From an uncultured beta proteobacterium (GTDB taxonomy: Bacteria; Pseudomonadota; Gammaproteobacteria; Burkholderiales; Burkholderiaceae): a stretch of DNA of 64,000 nt. The translations under genes were made by a program, and so were the position numbers. Positions 52,067 through 59,619 of the stretch are shown here, piece after piece (position 1 is the first letter of the stretch; every line of letters begins with the position of its first letter). The stretch spans positions 1 through 64,000 of the forward strand of contig CAITHY010000046.1 of the NCBI GenBank assembly GCA_903892315.1, given 5' to 3'. The notes beneath the pieces were generated by a model that searched no databases, was not told the origin of the DNA, and worked only from the letters and a program-made list of their open reading frames with translations.

Positions 52067-53754
52067 GATGTCTCCTTCCCTTTCTTCTTGGCATTTTTGT
52101 AGGCCGCCTCCTTAAATGGAGTTACTCCAATGCGACGATAAGTCTCAATAAAGGTTTCTTCGCCATTGCGCTCTCCCACATAAGTGTTGATGACATTGGT
52201 AATGACATCGGGGATTTCATCAGCGTAGAAAGAGGGCCCAATCACCTTGCCAATAGCAGCATGATTACCTTGCTCGCCACCCAAAGTGATTTGATACCAC
52301 TCTTCACCATCTTTATCGACGCCTAGAACGCCGATATTGCCAACGTGGTGGTGACCACAGGAGTTAATGCAGCCAGAGATATTCAGGCTGATGTCGCCTA
52401 GATCAAATAAGTAATCCAAATCATCAAAGCGTTCTTGAATCGCTTTGGCAATGGGTAATGACTTGGCATTGGCTAGGGAGCAGAAATCACCACCAGGGCA
52501 AGCAATGATGTCGGTCAGCAAGCCAACGTTAGGTAAAGCAACTTTCTGCCTCTTAGCTTCTTGCCAGAGCTCAAGTAATTTAGTTTGTTCAACATCGGCT
52601 AACACTAAGTTTTGCTCGTGAGTGGCACGCAACTCACCAAAACTATATTGATCAGATAAATCAGCGATCGCCAGCATTTGTGCGGTAGTAGCATCGCCAG
52701 GGGCAACTGTGCCATGCGGTTTAAGTGACAGAATGACGCTGGCATAACCCGGAACTTGGTGTGGTTTGACATTGCGTTCTAACCAACGTGCAAATGCAGC
52801 TTGCTCAGTTTCAGGAGCGGCATGAATAATCTGTTCATTACTTAATGCAGGTAATGATGTATAGGCAGGCTTAGTAAAATGCTTGGCAACACGATCCCAC
52901 TCGGCTTGAGTAAAGTTATCGTCGCTACCCTTGATGTAAGCCCACTCGCCTTCAACTTGACGGGCGAACTCTTCTGGGCCTAAAGCTTTCACCAAAATCT
53001 TGATACGCGCCTTGTAGAGATTATCGCGGCGACCAAAGCGGTTGTAAACACGCAGGAGTGCAGTCAGGTAGCTTGGTAGCACATTCCATGGGAGCCCTTG
53101 TTTAATGAGGGAGCCAAGTATTGGGGTGCGACCCATGCCGCCGCCTGCATAGATATCAGCCGTTAATTGGCCAGCGGCATCTTTTTTGAGTTCAATACCA
53201 ACGTCATGACAAAGCATCACCGTGCGATCTTCTTTAGCACCATTGACTGCAAACTTAAACTTGCGTGGCAAGTGGGCAAACTCTGGATGCAGCGTTGACC
53301 ACTGACGTAATAGCTCGCAAATCGGGCGAGTATCTACGTATTCATCGGCGGCAACACCAGCAAAGGCATCACTTGTAATGTTACGAATACAGTTGCCTGA
53401 TGTTTGAATCGCATGCATCTCTACTTTGGCAAGTTCAGCCAAAATATCGGGAGTGTCTTCTAGTGTTACCCAGTTGTACTGAATGTTCTGACGTGTTGTG
53501 AAGTGGCCATAACCACGGTCATACTTTTCAGAGATGAGCGCCAGGGTGCGTAATTGTTTGGCGCTAAATAGACCATAAGGAATAGCAACGCGCAGCATGT
53601 AAGCATGTCGTTGGTGATACAAGCCGTTTTGTAGTCGCAAAGGACGGAATTCTTCTTCGGCAAGAGTGCCGTCTAAGCGTCGAGCAACTTGGTCACGGAA
53701 TTGGGCAACCCGTTGATCTACAAGGGTTTGGTCAATAGAGTCGTATTTATACAT
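52063..53754 (-). CDS. cysI: sulfite (or nitrite) reductase haemoprotein
   Basis: A 563-residue sirohaem/[4Fe-4S] enzyme that reduces sulfite to sulfide. It has two ferrite-like repeats: KYDRGYGHFTTRQNIQYNWV and ETSGNC-like QTSGNCIRN in the first, YSFGELRATHEQNLVLADV in the second. The cluster cysteines are in CPGGDFC (C-x5-C) and SGCINSCGHHH (C-x3-C). Association with DUF934 and cobA points to sulfite assimilation rather than nitrite. A perfect 12-base inverted repeat lies just before its start. Confidence 0.9.
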   Translation of the reverse strand: MYKYDSIDQTLVDQRVAQFRDQVARRLDGTLAEEEFRPLRLQNGLYHQRHAYMLRVAIPYGLFSAKQLRTLALISEKYDRGYGHFTTRQNIQYNWVTLEDTPDILAELAKVEMHAIQTSGNCIRNITSDAFAGVAADEYVDTRPICELLRQWSTLHPEFAHLPRKFKFAVNGAKEDRTVMLCHDVGIELKKDAAGQLTADIYAGGGMGRTPILGSLIKQGLPWNVLPSYLTALLRVYNRFGRRDNLYKARIKILVKALGPEEFARQVEGEWAYIKGSDDNFTQAEWDRVAKHFTKPAYTSLPALSNEQIIHAAPETEQAAFARWLERNVKPHQVPGYASVILSLKPHGTVAPGDATTAQMLAIADLSDQYSFGELRATHEQNLVLADVEQTKLLELWQEAKRQKVALPNVGLLTDIIACPGGDFCSLANAKSLPIAKAIQERFDDLDYLFDLGDISLNISGCINSCGHHHVGNIGVLGVDKDGEEWYQITLGGEQGNHAAIGKVIGPSFYADEIPDVITNVINTYVGERNGEETFIETYRRIGVTPFKEAAYKNAKKKGKETS

Positions 53755-53768
53755 AGCCTTGGATTGTC

Positions 53769-53807
53769 ATGGATTTTTGATATTCCTTCAAATACTCAAA
53801 AATCCAT
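53769..53807 (-). promoter_or_regulatory. 12-base inverted repeat in the cysI leader
   Basis: ATGGATTTTTGA (53769-53780) and TCAAAAATCCAT (53796-53807) are perfect inverted copies with a 15-base spacer, and the pairing can go further (TATT with AATA past a bulge). The inner edge lies 14 bases from the cysI start, close to the AAGG ribosome site. An operator or an mRNA hairpin controlling translation are both possible. Confidence 0.45.
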
Positions 53808-53931
53808 CCTATATATCTAAAACAATATAAAAGAGCTTAATTTCCTCGTTTACTGAAAAGTCTGCTTCAATAGACTTAGAGGGATAAAAAGCCCCAGGTA
53901 AGTACTAAATAAATAAAAGCGGAGACACAAG

Positions 53932-55209
53932 ATGAAGAAATTACAGGCAATTAGCCTGATAGCTGGTTTATTGACCAGCGCAACGCTGTTTGCAGCGGAT
54001 ACCTCAAAAGCACCATTGCCTTTGAGCGCAACCCCAGGACAGGGATTTAGCCAAGAAGGTCTTAAGCGAATCGATGCGTTTTTTGCCGATCAAATTGCCG
54101 CCAATAATATGGCTGGCGCTGTTCTAGCAGTTTCTAAAAATGGCAAGCTCACGATCTTTAGGCCTTATGGATATTTGGATAAGGCAAACAATAAGCCTAT
54201 GACTACAGATGCCATTTTCAATTTGGCATCGATGACCAAAGTGATGTCCTCGGTGAGCGCCTTAACTTTTTATGAGGAAGGCAAACTTCCTTTGAATGCA
54301 CCCATCTCAAATTGGTTGCCACAGTTTAAGGATATGAAAGTCGGCCAAGTCGATACTGATGGAAGGCTCAATCTCGTGCCAGCAAAAAATCCGATCACTG
54401 TGCAAGACCTCATGCGTCACACCAACGGCCTTACTTATGGCGGACGCGGCGCTACTCCAGTGCACAAGATGTATCCCGCTGGTTCTGCACCAGCAGCAGT
54501 GCAATACACGGCTGCAGAATTTATCGATAAGTTAGCAAGCAACCCATTGTTATATGAGCCTGGTACTGCTTGGGATTATGGTTTTGGTTTAGATGTGCTG
54601 GGCATTATTGAAGAAAAAATTGCCAGCAAATCATTAGGCGCAATCATGCAAGAGCGTATTTGGAATCAGGTTGGTATGCCCAACACGACATTTCATCTTG
54701 CTGAAAAAGATCGCTCTCGTTTAGCGCAACCACTTCCACTAGATCCGTTGACTGGCAACCCGCAGAAGGTGGATATTCTTACGCAGAAAGTCAAGTTTGA
54801 TTGTGGTGGTTCTTGCGCCTATTCCACAGCAGGCGACTACATTCGCTTTGGTCAAATGCTGCTGAATGGCGGCAGCTTAGAAGGTAAGCGCGTGCTTGGT
54901 CCACAGACTGTTGCGTTCATGACGGCTAATCACCTAAATAAAGATATTAAAAATAATGTGGGCGTTACTGAGCCTGGGCGCGTAGGTTATGGATTTGGTC
55001 TGGGTGTAGCTGTACGTATCGAACGTGGCTTATCTGCTATCAACGGTAATGTTGGTGACTTCACTTGGAATGGCGCCAATGGAACCATCTTCTGGGTTGA
55101 TCCCAAAGAGCAGATGGTGGTAGTGATGATGGGCGTTGCACCAGGAGAAATCCGTAAGGTGCATCGCGAGCAACTCAATGCAGTGATTTATGGAGCGCTA
55201 GAGAAATAA
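53932..55209 (+). CDS. secreted serine hydrolase, class C beta-lactamase-like
   Basis: A 425-residue periplasmic protein with a signal peptide (MKKLQAISLIAGLLTSATLF, AADT following). It has the catalytic S100-M-T-K103 in FNLASMTKVMSS, QDLMRHTNGLTYGG, and WDYGFGLDVLG at the Tyr position. The closing GANGT region replaces the KTG of true beta-lactamases, as in family VIII esterases such as EstB. It is probably an esterase or D-amino-acid peptidase; penicillinase activity is less likely. A strong terminator follows. Confidence 0.88.
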   Translation: MKKLQAISLIAGLLTSATLFAADTSKAPLPLSATPGQGFSQEGLKRIDAFFADQIAANNMAGAVLAVSKNGKLTIFRPYGYLDKANNKPMTTDAIFNLASMTKVMSSVSALTFYEEGKLPLNAPISNWLPQFKDMKVGQVDTDGRLNLVPAKNPITVQDLMRHTNGLTYGGRGATPVHKMYPAGSAPAAVQYTAAEFIDKLASNPLLYEPGTAWDYGFGLDVLGIIEEKIASKSLGAIMQERIWNQVGMPNTTFHLAEKDRSRLAQPLPLDPLTGNPQKVDILTQKVKFDCGGSCAYSTAGDYIRFGQMLLNGGSLEGKRVLGPQTVAFMTANHLNKDIKNNVGVTEPGRVGYGFGLGVAVRIERGLSAINGNVGDFTWNGANGTIFWVDPKEQMVVVMMGVAPGEIRKVHREQLNAVIYGALEK

Positions 55210-55230
55210 TTCAGTCTTCCGCTTAAATAT

Positions 55231-55257
55231 AAAAAGCCCCAATTGCTGGGGCTTTTT
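55231..55257. terminator. bidirectional intrinsic terminator
   Basis: AAAAAGCCCC-aattgct-GGGGCTTTTT is a ten-pair symmetric hairpin with A and T tracts on both sides. It lies between the convergent genes ending at 55209 (+) and 55286 (-) and can serve both strands. Confidence 0.92.
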
Positions 55258-55285
55258 ATATATTGAATACGGTAATGAAGAGTAT

Positions 55286-55657
55286 TTATAGCCCGTATTC
55301 ACGGTAGTGTCTATACAGATTGGCGATCGATGCAAAACCAAGCACCACAATCAGAACAGCTAATAAGTATTCAGTTGTGAGATAGGTAAAGATACCCAGG
55401 TGAATCAAGATAGCTGCACCTATAAAGGCGGCAATCGATCCAAATGCCACCAGTCTGAAATTGGGAATAAAGGCACCCAAGGTGATGGCCACAAACACCA
55501 AATAGAGCTCCGATACCAACTGATCAGCGCTTAGGAAAATAGTATTAGTAAGTTCAGGGTTGATCAATTTCCCCAAAACAGCCATGAGCAGGATAGAAGC
55601 TAGAATCGCAAAATTCAGTTGTGCTTTCACTAGGACTTCTTTCAATTGGACGCCCAT
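55286..55657 (-). CDS. small membrane protein, unknown function
   Basis: A 123-residue protein with four helices (starting AILASILLMAVLGKLI, then LVFVAITLGAFIP, FGSIAAFIGAAILIHL and YLLAVLIVVLGFASIANLY). No known motif was found. It is the distal gene of a pair, two bases after the gene at 55660, so co-translation is likely. Regular helix packing and the intact terminator downstream support a real gene. Confidence 0.6.
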   Translation of the reverse strand: MGVQLKEVLVKAQLNFAILASILLMAVLGKLINPELTNTIFLSADQLVSELYLVFVAITLGAFIPNFRLVAFGSIAAFIGAAILIHLGIFTYLTTEYLLAVLIVVLGFASIANLYRHYREYGL

Positions 55658-55659
55658 TG

Positions 55660-55884
55660 TTAAGAGGCGCTACCGTTAAATACCAGGCTCATACCAATCC
55701 ACAAAATAACAAAGGCAACCAAAACAGTGGATCCAATTTTCTTTAAGAAATACTCTAAGGTGTCCATATACGCTTCATCGTTTCTACCAAAGTAATGATC
55801 AAAGCGCTTCCAAAAGAGACGCCCGACAACTAGAGGGAGAAGTATGGCAACGATGCCTAAGATAACAGTGAGGGTATTGTTCAT
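55660..55884 (-). CDS. small membrane protein, unknown function
   Basis: A 74-residue protein with two helices (VILGIVAILLPLVVGRLFW and STVLVAFVILWIGMSLVF) separated by an acidic loop (KRFDHYFGRNDEAYMDTLEY). It is the first of a two-gene unit with 55286. The family is not recognised. It may share the transcript of the upstream amidohydrolase gene, 49 bases away. Confidence 0.55.
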   Translation of the reverse strand: MNNTLTVILGIVAILLPLVVGRLFWKRFDHYFGRNDEAYMDTLEYFLKKIGSTVLVAFVILWIGMSLVFNGSAS

Positions 55885-55933
55885 ATTGGTTTGTAATCTT
55901 TCTGGCTAATTGCAACAGTCGCGACCCGTATTT

Positions 55934-56881
55934 TTAAGGGTTGAGACCGTCAGGCTGATTGAAAGCCGGGAAGTCATACAGGATACAGGGGTTATTGACC
56001 AGTATTGTATTTCTGAGATGGGTGTCCTGCACCCAATCGCCCAGGAGGTCACAAAGGTCTGCATCGTGCGGCATTTGCTTTTTCACCATGACATGGGGCC
56101 AATCACTTCCCCAGATGAGGCGGCTGGGATTTGCTTTTATCACAGCATCCGAGAAGGGGCGCATCTCAACATAGGGGAGATCGCCATCACAGATGCGATA
56201 GGGTCCCGTCATCTTGACCCATGCGCGTTCGTTTTTCATTAAATCAAGAAGCCCCAGAAACCCCTGATCAGTAGCGCCCTGTTTTGCATGGACATAGCCA
56301 AAGTGACCGAAGACTAAATCCACCGGAAAATCTTCGAAAGTCTTAGCAAGATTGGGGTGCTCATTAACATGCATCAATAACTCTAAGTGCCAACCAAATG
56401 GCTCAATACGTTTTCCCAGATTTCGTAATTGCTCAATAGGGAGGCCGGCAGATTTATCGGCGATATCGACAATATTGCAACGTAGTCCTCTGACCCCAGT
56501 CGCATGCAAGTCAGCAAGTTCTTGATCACTCACTTCAGTGGGGTCGCTAGAGATAACCGCAACACCTCTCAATTGTTGGGAGTTTGATTTCAGTGCTGCA
56601 AGTAGTGCGCGGTTATCTGTGCCATACACACTAGGCTGTACTAAAACTGCACGATCCACCCCGATCATTTGTAATAGTGCTTGATAACGCTCCAGGGTTG
56701 CATCCGGCGGTGTATAGATACGTTCATGTGCATAAGGATATTGATCGGCAGGCCCACATACATGGGCATGACAATCAACAGCTCCTGCCGGGAATTGAGC
56801 GAGGGGTGAACGTACTGCAGTGCTCGGAGCCTGGCACAGAGGCGCAGAATTACTGAGGTTCAATGGCGGCTTCTTTAGCAA
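55934..56881 (-). CDS. amidohydrolase-2 family protein (LigI/lactonase-like)
   Basis: Up to 315 residues with a TIM-barrel metal hydrolase. GAVDCHAHVCGPADQYPYAH gives the H-x-H metal site, then RAVLVQPSVYGTDNRALL, VFGHFGYVHAKQG and LIWGSDWPHVM. This is the pattern of 2-pyrone-4,6-dicarboxylate lactonase-like proteins acting on aromatic degradation products. The start is uncertain: no ATG is available and TTG at 56881 or 56863 both fit, overlapping the upstream gene. Physical linkage to a Bug protein suggests uptake and hydrolysis of one carboxylic acid. Confidence 0.82.
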   Translation of the reverse strand: MLKKPPLNLSNSAPLCQAPSTAVRSPLAQFPAGAVDCHAHVCGPADQYPYAHERIYTPPDATLERYQALLQMIGVDRAVLVQPSVYGTDNRALLAALKSNSQQLRGVAVISSDPTEVSDQELADLHATGVRGLRCNIVDIADKSAGLPIEQLRNLGKRIEPFGWHLELLMHVNEHPNLAKTFEDFPVDLVFGHFGYVHAKQGATDQGFLGLLDLMKNERAWVKMTGPYRICDGDLPYVEMRPFSDAVIKANPSRLIWGSDWPHVMVKKQMPHDADLCDLLGDWVQDTHLRNTILVNNPCILYDFPAFNQPDGLNP

Positions 56882-57845
56882 TCTTTTGATACTTGCTCAT
56901 CTCTTCGCGAACAAACTTGGTAAATTCAGCAGGACTCATTGGGCTTGCTTTAATGCCTTTAGTCTCATAGGCAGCTTTTACTTCAGGATCTTGCATTGCC
57001 TGATTAATGTCACGATTGATCTTTTTCACAATCGCTGGCGGGGTAGCTGCAGGTGCCCATACTCCAAACCACAAGCCAATTTCAAAATTGGCATAGCCTT
57101 GTTCGGCCACGCTGGGGATGTCTGGAACAGCAGGATTGCGAGTTTTGCTAGTGACTCCCAAGGCGCGCAGTTTGCCACCTTTAAGTTGGCCAATAGCGGT
57201 ATCTAAGGGAGCCATGTAAAAAGCGGTACGTCCGGACATCGTATCCTGAATGGCTTCTGGCGATCCCTTGTAGGGGACGTGAATCAGTTTGATGCCCATC
57301 ATTTGATTGAAATATTCTGCTGCTAGATGTGTTGAGCTACCAACGCCAGCAGAGGCAAAAGTAATTTCATCTGGTTTAGATTTAGCGGCAAGCACTAGAT
57401 CGCGAATGGATTGATAGGGGCCATCTGCTGCGGTAATCATGACATAGGGTGTTTGTCCCAAAATAGCGACATCAACCAAACTCTTAAGCGGGTCGTATGG
57501 AAGCTTCTTATAAATCGCAGGATTGGCTGCATACGAAGCCGATTGCGCCAGTAAAGTATATCCATCAGGATCAGCGTTCACAACCACTCCAGTGCCAATC
57601 AGGCCGCCAGCACCAGGACGATTTTCAATAATAACTGGTTGTTTCCATGTTTCAGTAAGGCTTTTTGCTACAACACGACCCGCAATGTCTGCTCCAGACC
57701 CTGTAGTCAAGGGGACTATTATTTTCACGGTACGGTTAGGGTAGCTTTGTGCGTAAGTAAAGCTAGCCCCAAAAGCAAGGCAAATCACGAGGATAAGACC
57801 AGTGGCCTTATGAGTGCCGCGCAAGCGCTTGAATGCTGTAAACAT
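56850..57845 (-). CDS. Bug-family tripartite tricarboxylate transporter binding protein
   Basis: A 331-residue periplasmic binding protein with a signal peptide (LILVICLAFGASFTYAQS) and the Bug marks YPNRTVKIIVPLTTGSGADI, IENRPGAGGLIG and GVGSSTHLAAEYFNQM. It captures a carboxylate, possibly an aromatic-derived one. No membrane TctA/TctB partner lies in the window, which is common for the many orphan Bug genes of Burkholderiales. It overlaps the amidohydrolase gene by 32 bases and is divergent from the PcaD-like gene by 90 bases. Confidence 0.92.
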   Translation of the reverse strand: MFTAFKRLRGTHKATGLILVICLAFGASFTYAQSYPNRTVKIIVPLTTGSGADIAGRVVAKSLTETWKQPVIIENRPGAGGLIGTGVVVNADPDGYTLLAQSASYAANPAIYKKLPYDPLKSLVDVAILGQTPYVMITAADGPYQSIRDLVLAAKSKPDEITFASAGVGSSTHLAAEYFNQMMGIKLIHVPYKGSPEAIQDTMSGRTAFYMAPLDTAIGQLKGGKLRALGVTSKTRNPAVPDIPSVAEQGYANFEIGLWFGVWAPAATPPAIVKKINRDINQAMQDPEVKAAYETKGIKASPMSPAEFTKFVREEMSKYQKIAKEAAIEPQ

Positions 57846-57935
57846 CTTGTCTCCTTAGTATTTTTATAGTTTCGTTGGATAATCTAACATGGTCTGATAA
57901 ATAGATAAATAGAACTTGAGATAGGGTGGAGATAA

Positions 57936-58751
57936 ATGGCTCAAATGCAGGATCAGAAAATTATTCAGGTAAACGGTGTCGATATTGCCTATCGTTTTGA
58001 TGGCCCAAAAGAGGGCACTGTTTTATTGGTAGCAAATAGCTTGATGGCCAATGGCAGTATGTGGGATGGCAACCTACCTGCGTTAGCGGATCGCTATCGG
58101 GTATTGCGCTATGACAAAAGAGGACATGGTGGCTCCGGATTGAGTGCTGGTCCTTACACTATTGGTCAATTAGCCGATGATGCAGTTGGACTATTGGATG
58201 CTCTTGGTATTCAGAAAGCGCACTTTATGGGCTTATCCATTGGCGGCATGATTGGTCAGCAATTAGGGGCTCGTTACCCTGATCGAATCCTGTCATTGTC
58301 ATTATGTAATACCGCTTCAGAAATGCCGCCACGGAGTTTGTGGGAGGAGCGTTTTGAAATCGCTCGCTCACAGGGCATTGCCGGATTGGTCGATGGCACG
58401 ATTCAGCGTTGGTTTACTGCGCCCTTTATTGAGCGTGCTCCTCAAGAAATAGAAAAAGTTCGTCAAATGATCTTAAGTACCAATGTCGATGGCTATATAG
58501 GTTGCGGGAGTGCAGTGCGTGATATGGCGCAAAGTACCCTGTTGTTGAAGATTAAAGCCCCCACATTGGTGCTGTCCGGACGCTATGATCCGGCTTGTAC
58601 AGTTGATCAAGGTACTGTTTTACATCGCTTAATAGACCATTCCAACATGGTGATATTGGAGGATGCAGCTCACTTATCCAATATTGAGCAGCCAGAAGCC
58701 TTCAATAAGACAGTACGTCAATTTATTGATTCAGTTGACAATGCTTTGTAA
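57936..58751 (+). CDS. pcaD: alpha/beta hydrolase, 3-oxoadipate enol-lactonase-like
   Basis: A 271-residue cytosolic hydrolase with a GGTGGAG ribosome site. It has the oxyanion region LMANGSMWDGNLPAL, YDKRGHGGSG, nucleophile elbow GLSIGGMIGQQL, ERFEIARSQGIAGLVDGTIQ and the late Asp and His in GRYDPACTVDQ and DAAHLSNIEQP. These match PcaD of the beta-ketoadipate pathway. No other pca gene lies in the window, so a related lactone may be the true substrate. Confidence 0.8.
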   Translation: MAQMQDQKIIQVNGVDIAYRFDGPKEGTVLLVANSLMANGSMWDGNLPALADRYRVLRYDKRGHGGSGLSAGPYTIGQLADDAVGLLDALGIQKAHFMGLSIGGMIGQQLGARYPDRILSLSLCNTASEMPPRSLWEERFEIARSQGIAGLVDGTIQRWFTAPFIERAPQEIEKVRQMILSTNVDGYIGCGSAVRDMAQSTLLLKIKAPTLVLSGRYDPACTVDQGTVLHRLIDHSNMVILEDAAHLSNIEQPEAFNKTVRQFIDSVDNAL

Positions 58752-58807
58752 CTTATATTCATGGTTTAGATTTACTAACAGGATTTATTAAAAAAGAAAG
58801 TGCCCTT

Positions 58808-59386
58808 ATGACCGAACTATCAAATGTTCAGATTCAAGAACTTCGCACGAAAGTATTGGGTGCCGCTGCTAAGATTCCTGGCGCTTTAATTGGCCTCGGG
58901 ATTTTATTTATCGTGCTTGGCATGATTGGCATTGCAGGTCAAACCTTATTTTCTTTTATTTCAATTAACGTCCTGGGGATCTTCCTCTTCGCCGGTGGAG
59001 TCTTGCAAGGCGCTCATGCTTTGAAATCACATGGCTGGAAAAGTGTTGGGGTGCAACTCGTATTGGCTGCCCTTTACATTGGAGCAGCAATCTTTACCTG
59101 GGCTTTTCCTATTCCCGCGCTTGAGGCGATTACCTTATGGCTTGCTGCAATCTTTTTCGTGACCGGGATATTGCGCTTAATCTCAGCATTTCAGCATCGC
59201 CTCTTTCGCGAATGGTTCTGGTTGGTTCTGTCTTCGGCAATCTCTATCTTGATGGGTGTTCTGATCATGAATGGCTATCCACAATCTAGTCTTTGGCTGC
59301 CAGGAATGTTGATTGCAATTGAGCTGCTATTGCAGGGCTGGTCATTGTTGTTTATGGGTTTAGCAGCCCGCTCACTGACTAAGTGA
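58808..59386 (+). CDS. HdeD/DUF308 family membrane protein
   Basis: A 192-residue inner-membrane protein with six helices in three hairpins. GLGILFIVLGMIGIAGQTLF starts the family pattern and GVLQGAHALKSHGWKSV follows. It resembles HdeD, an acid-resistance membrane protein of E. coli. Function in this organism is unknown. It lies 56 bases after the PcaD-like gene and could share its transcript. Confidence 0.82.
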   Translation: MTELSNVQIQELRTKVLGAAAKIPGALIGLGILFIVLGMIGIAGQTLFSFISINVLGIFLFAGGVLQGAHALKSHGWKSVGVQLVLAALYIGAAIFTWAFPIPALEAITLWLAAIFFVTGILRLISAFQHRLFREWFWLVLSSAISILMGVLIMNGYPQSSLWLPGMLIAIELLLQGWSLLFMGLAARSLTK

Positions 59387-59421
59387 TTTGATCAAAAACA
59401 TGAGAGAAAGGAGCCCTCATC

Positions 59422-59598
59422 ATGACCATGAAAAAAACGGATCTCTATAAGAATTTAGCTTTGAAAACTGCGCAGGGCATGAAAAATGCTGCCAAGAACC
59501 CTAAGCTCGGCGCAGATGAGAAGGCAAAGTCCAAAAAAGAACTAGCAAGTGCTAATCCCTTGTTAGCTTCTCTGTTGGGCAAAGCCAAATCTCAGTAG
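59422..59598 (+). CDS. 58-residue basic cytosolic protein, unknown
   Basis: An ATG at 59422 with a GAAAGGAG ribosome site leads to 58 residues ending at TAG 59598. The product is lysine- and alanine-rich (KNLALKTAQGMKNAAKNPKL, then ADEKAKSKKELASANPLLAS) with no hydrophobic segment. It resembles small basic proteins seen in Burkholderiales but I cannot name it. It sits between the HdeD-like gene and the TonB receptor with short gaps. Confidence 0.6.
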   Translation: MTMKKTDLYKNLALKTAQGMKNAAKNPKLGADEKAKSKKELASANPLLASLLGKAKSQ

Positions 59599-59619
59599 CC
59601 TCCTACTTAGGCATTAGAT

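Noticed and set aside
57874..57888. GTTGGAT-a-ATCTAAC, a near-palindrome between the Bug and PcaD-like genes.
   Set aside because: One mismatch and short arms in an AT-rich region; too weak to call a site, although the position between divergent genes is right.
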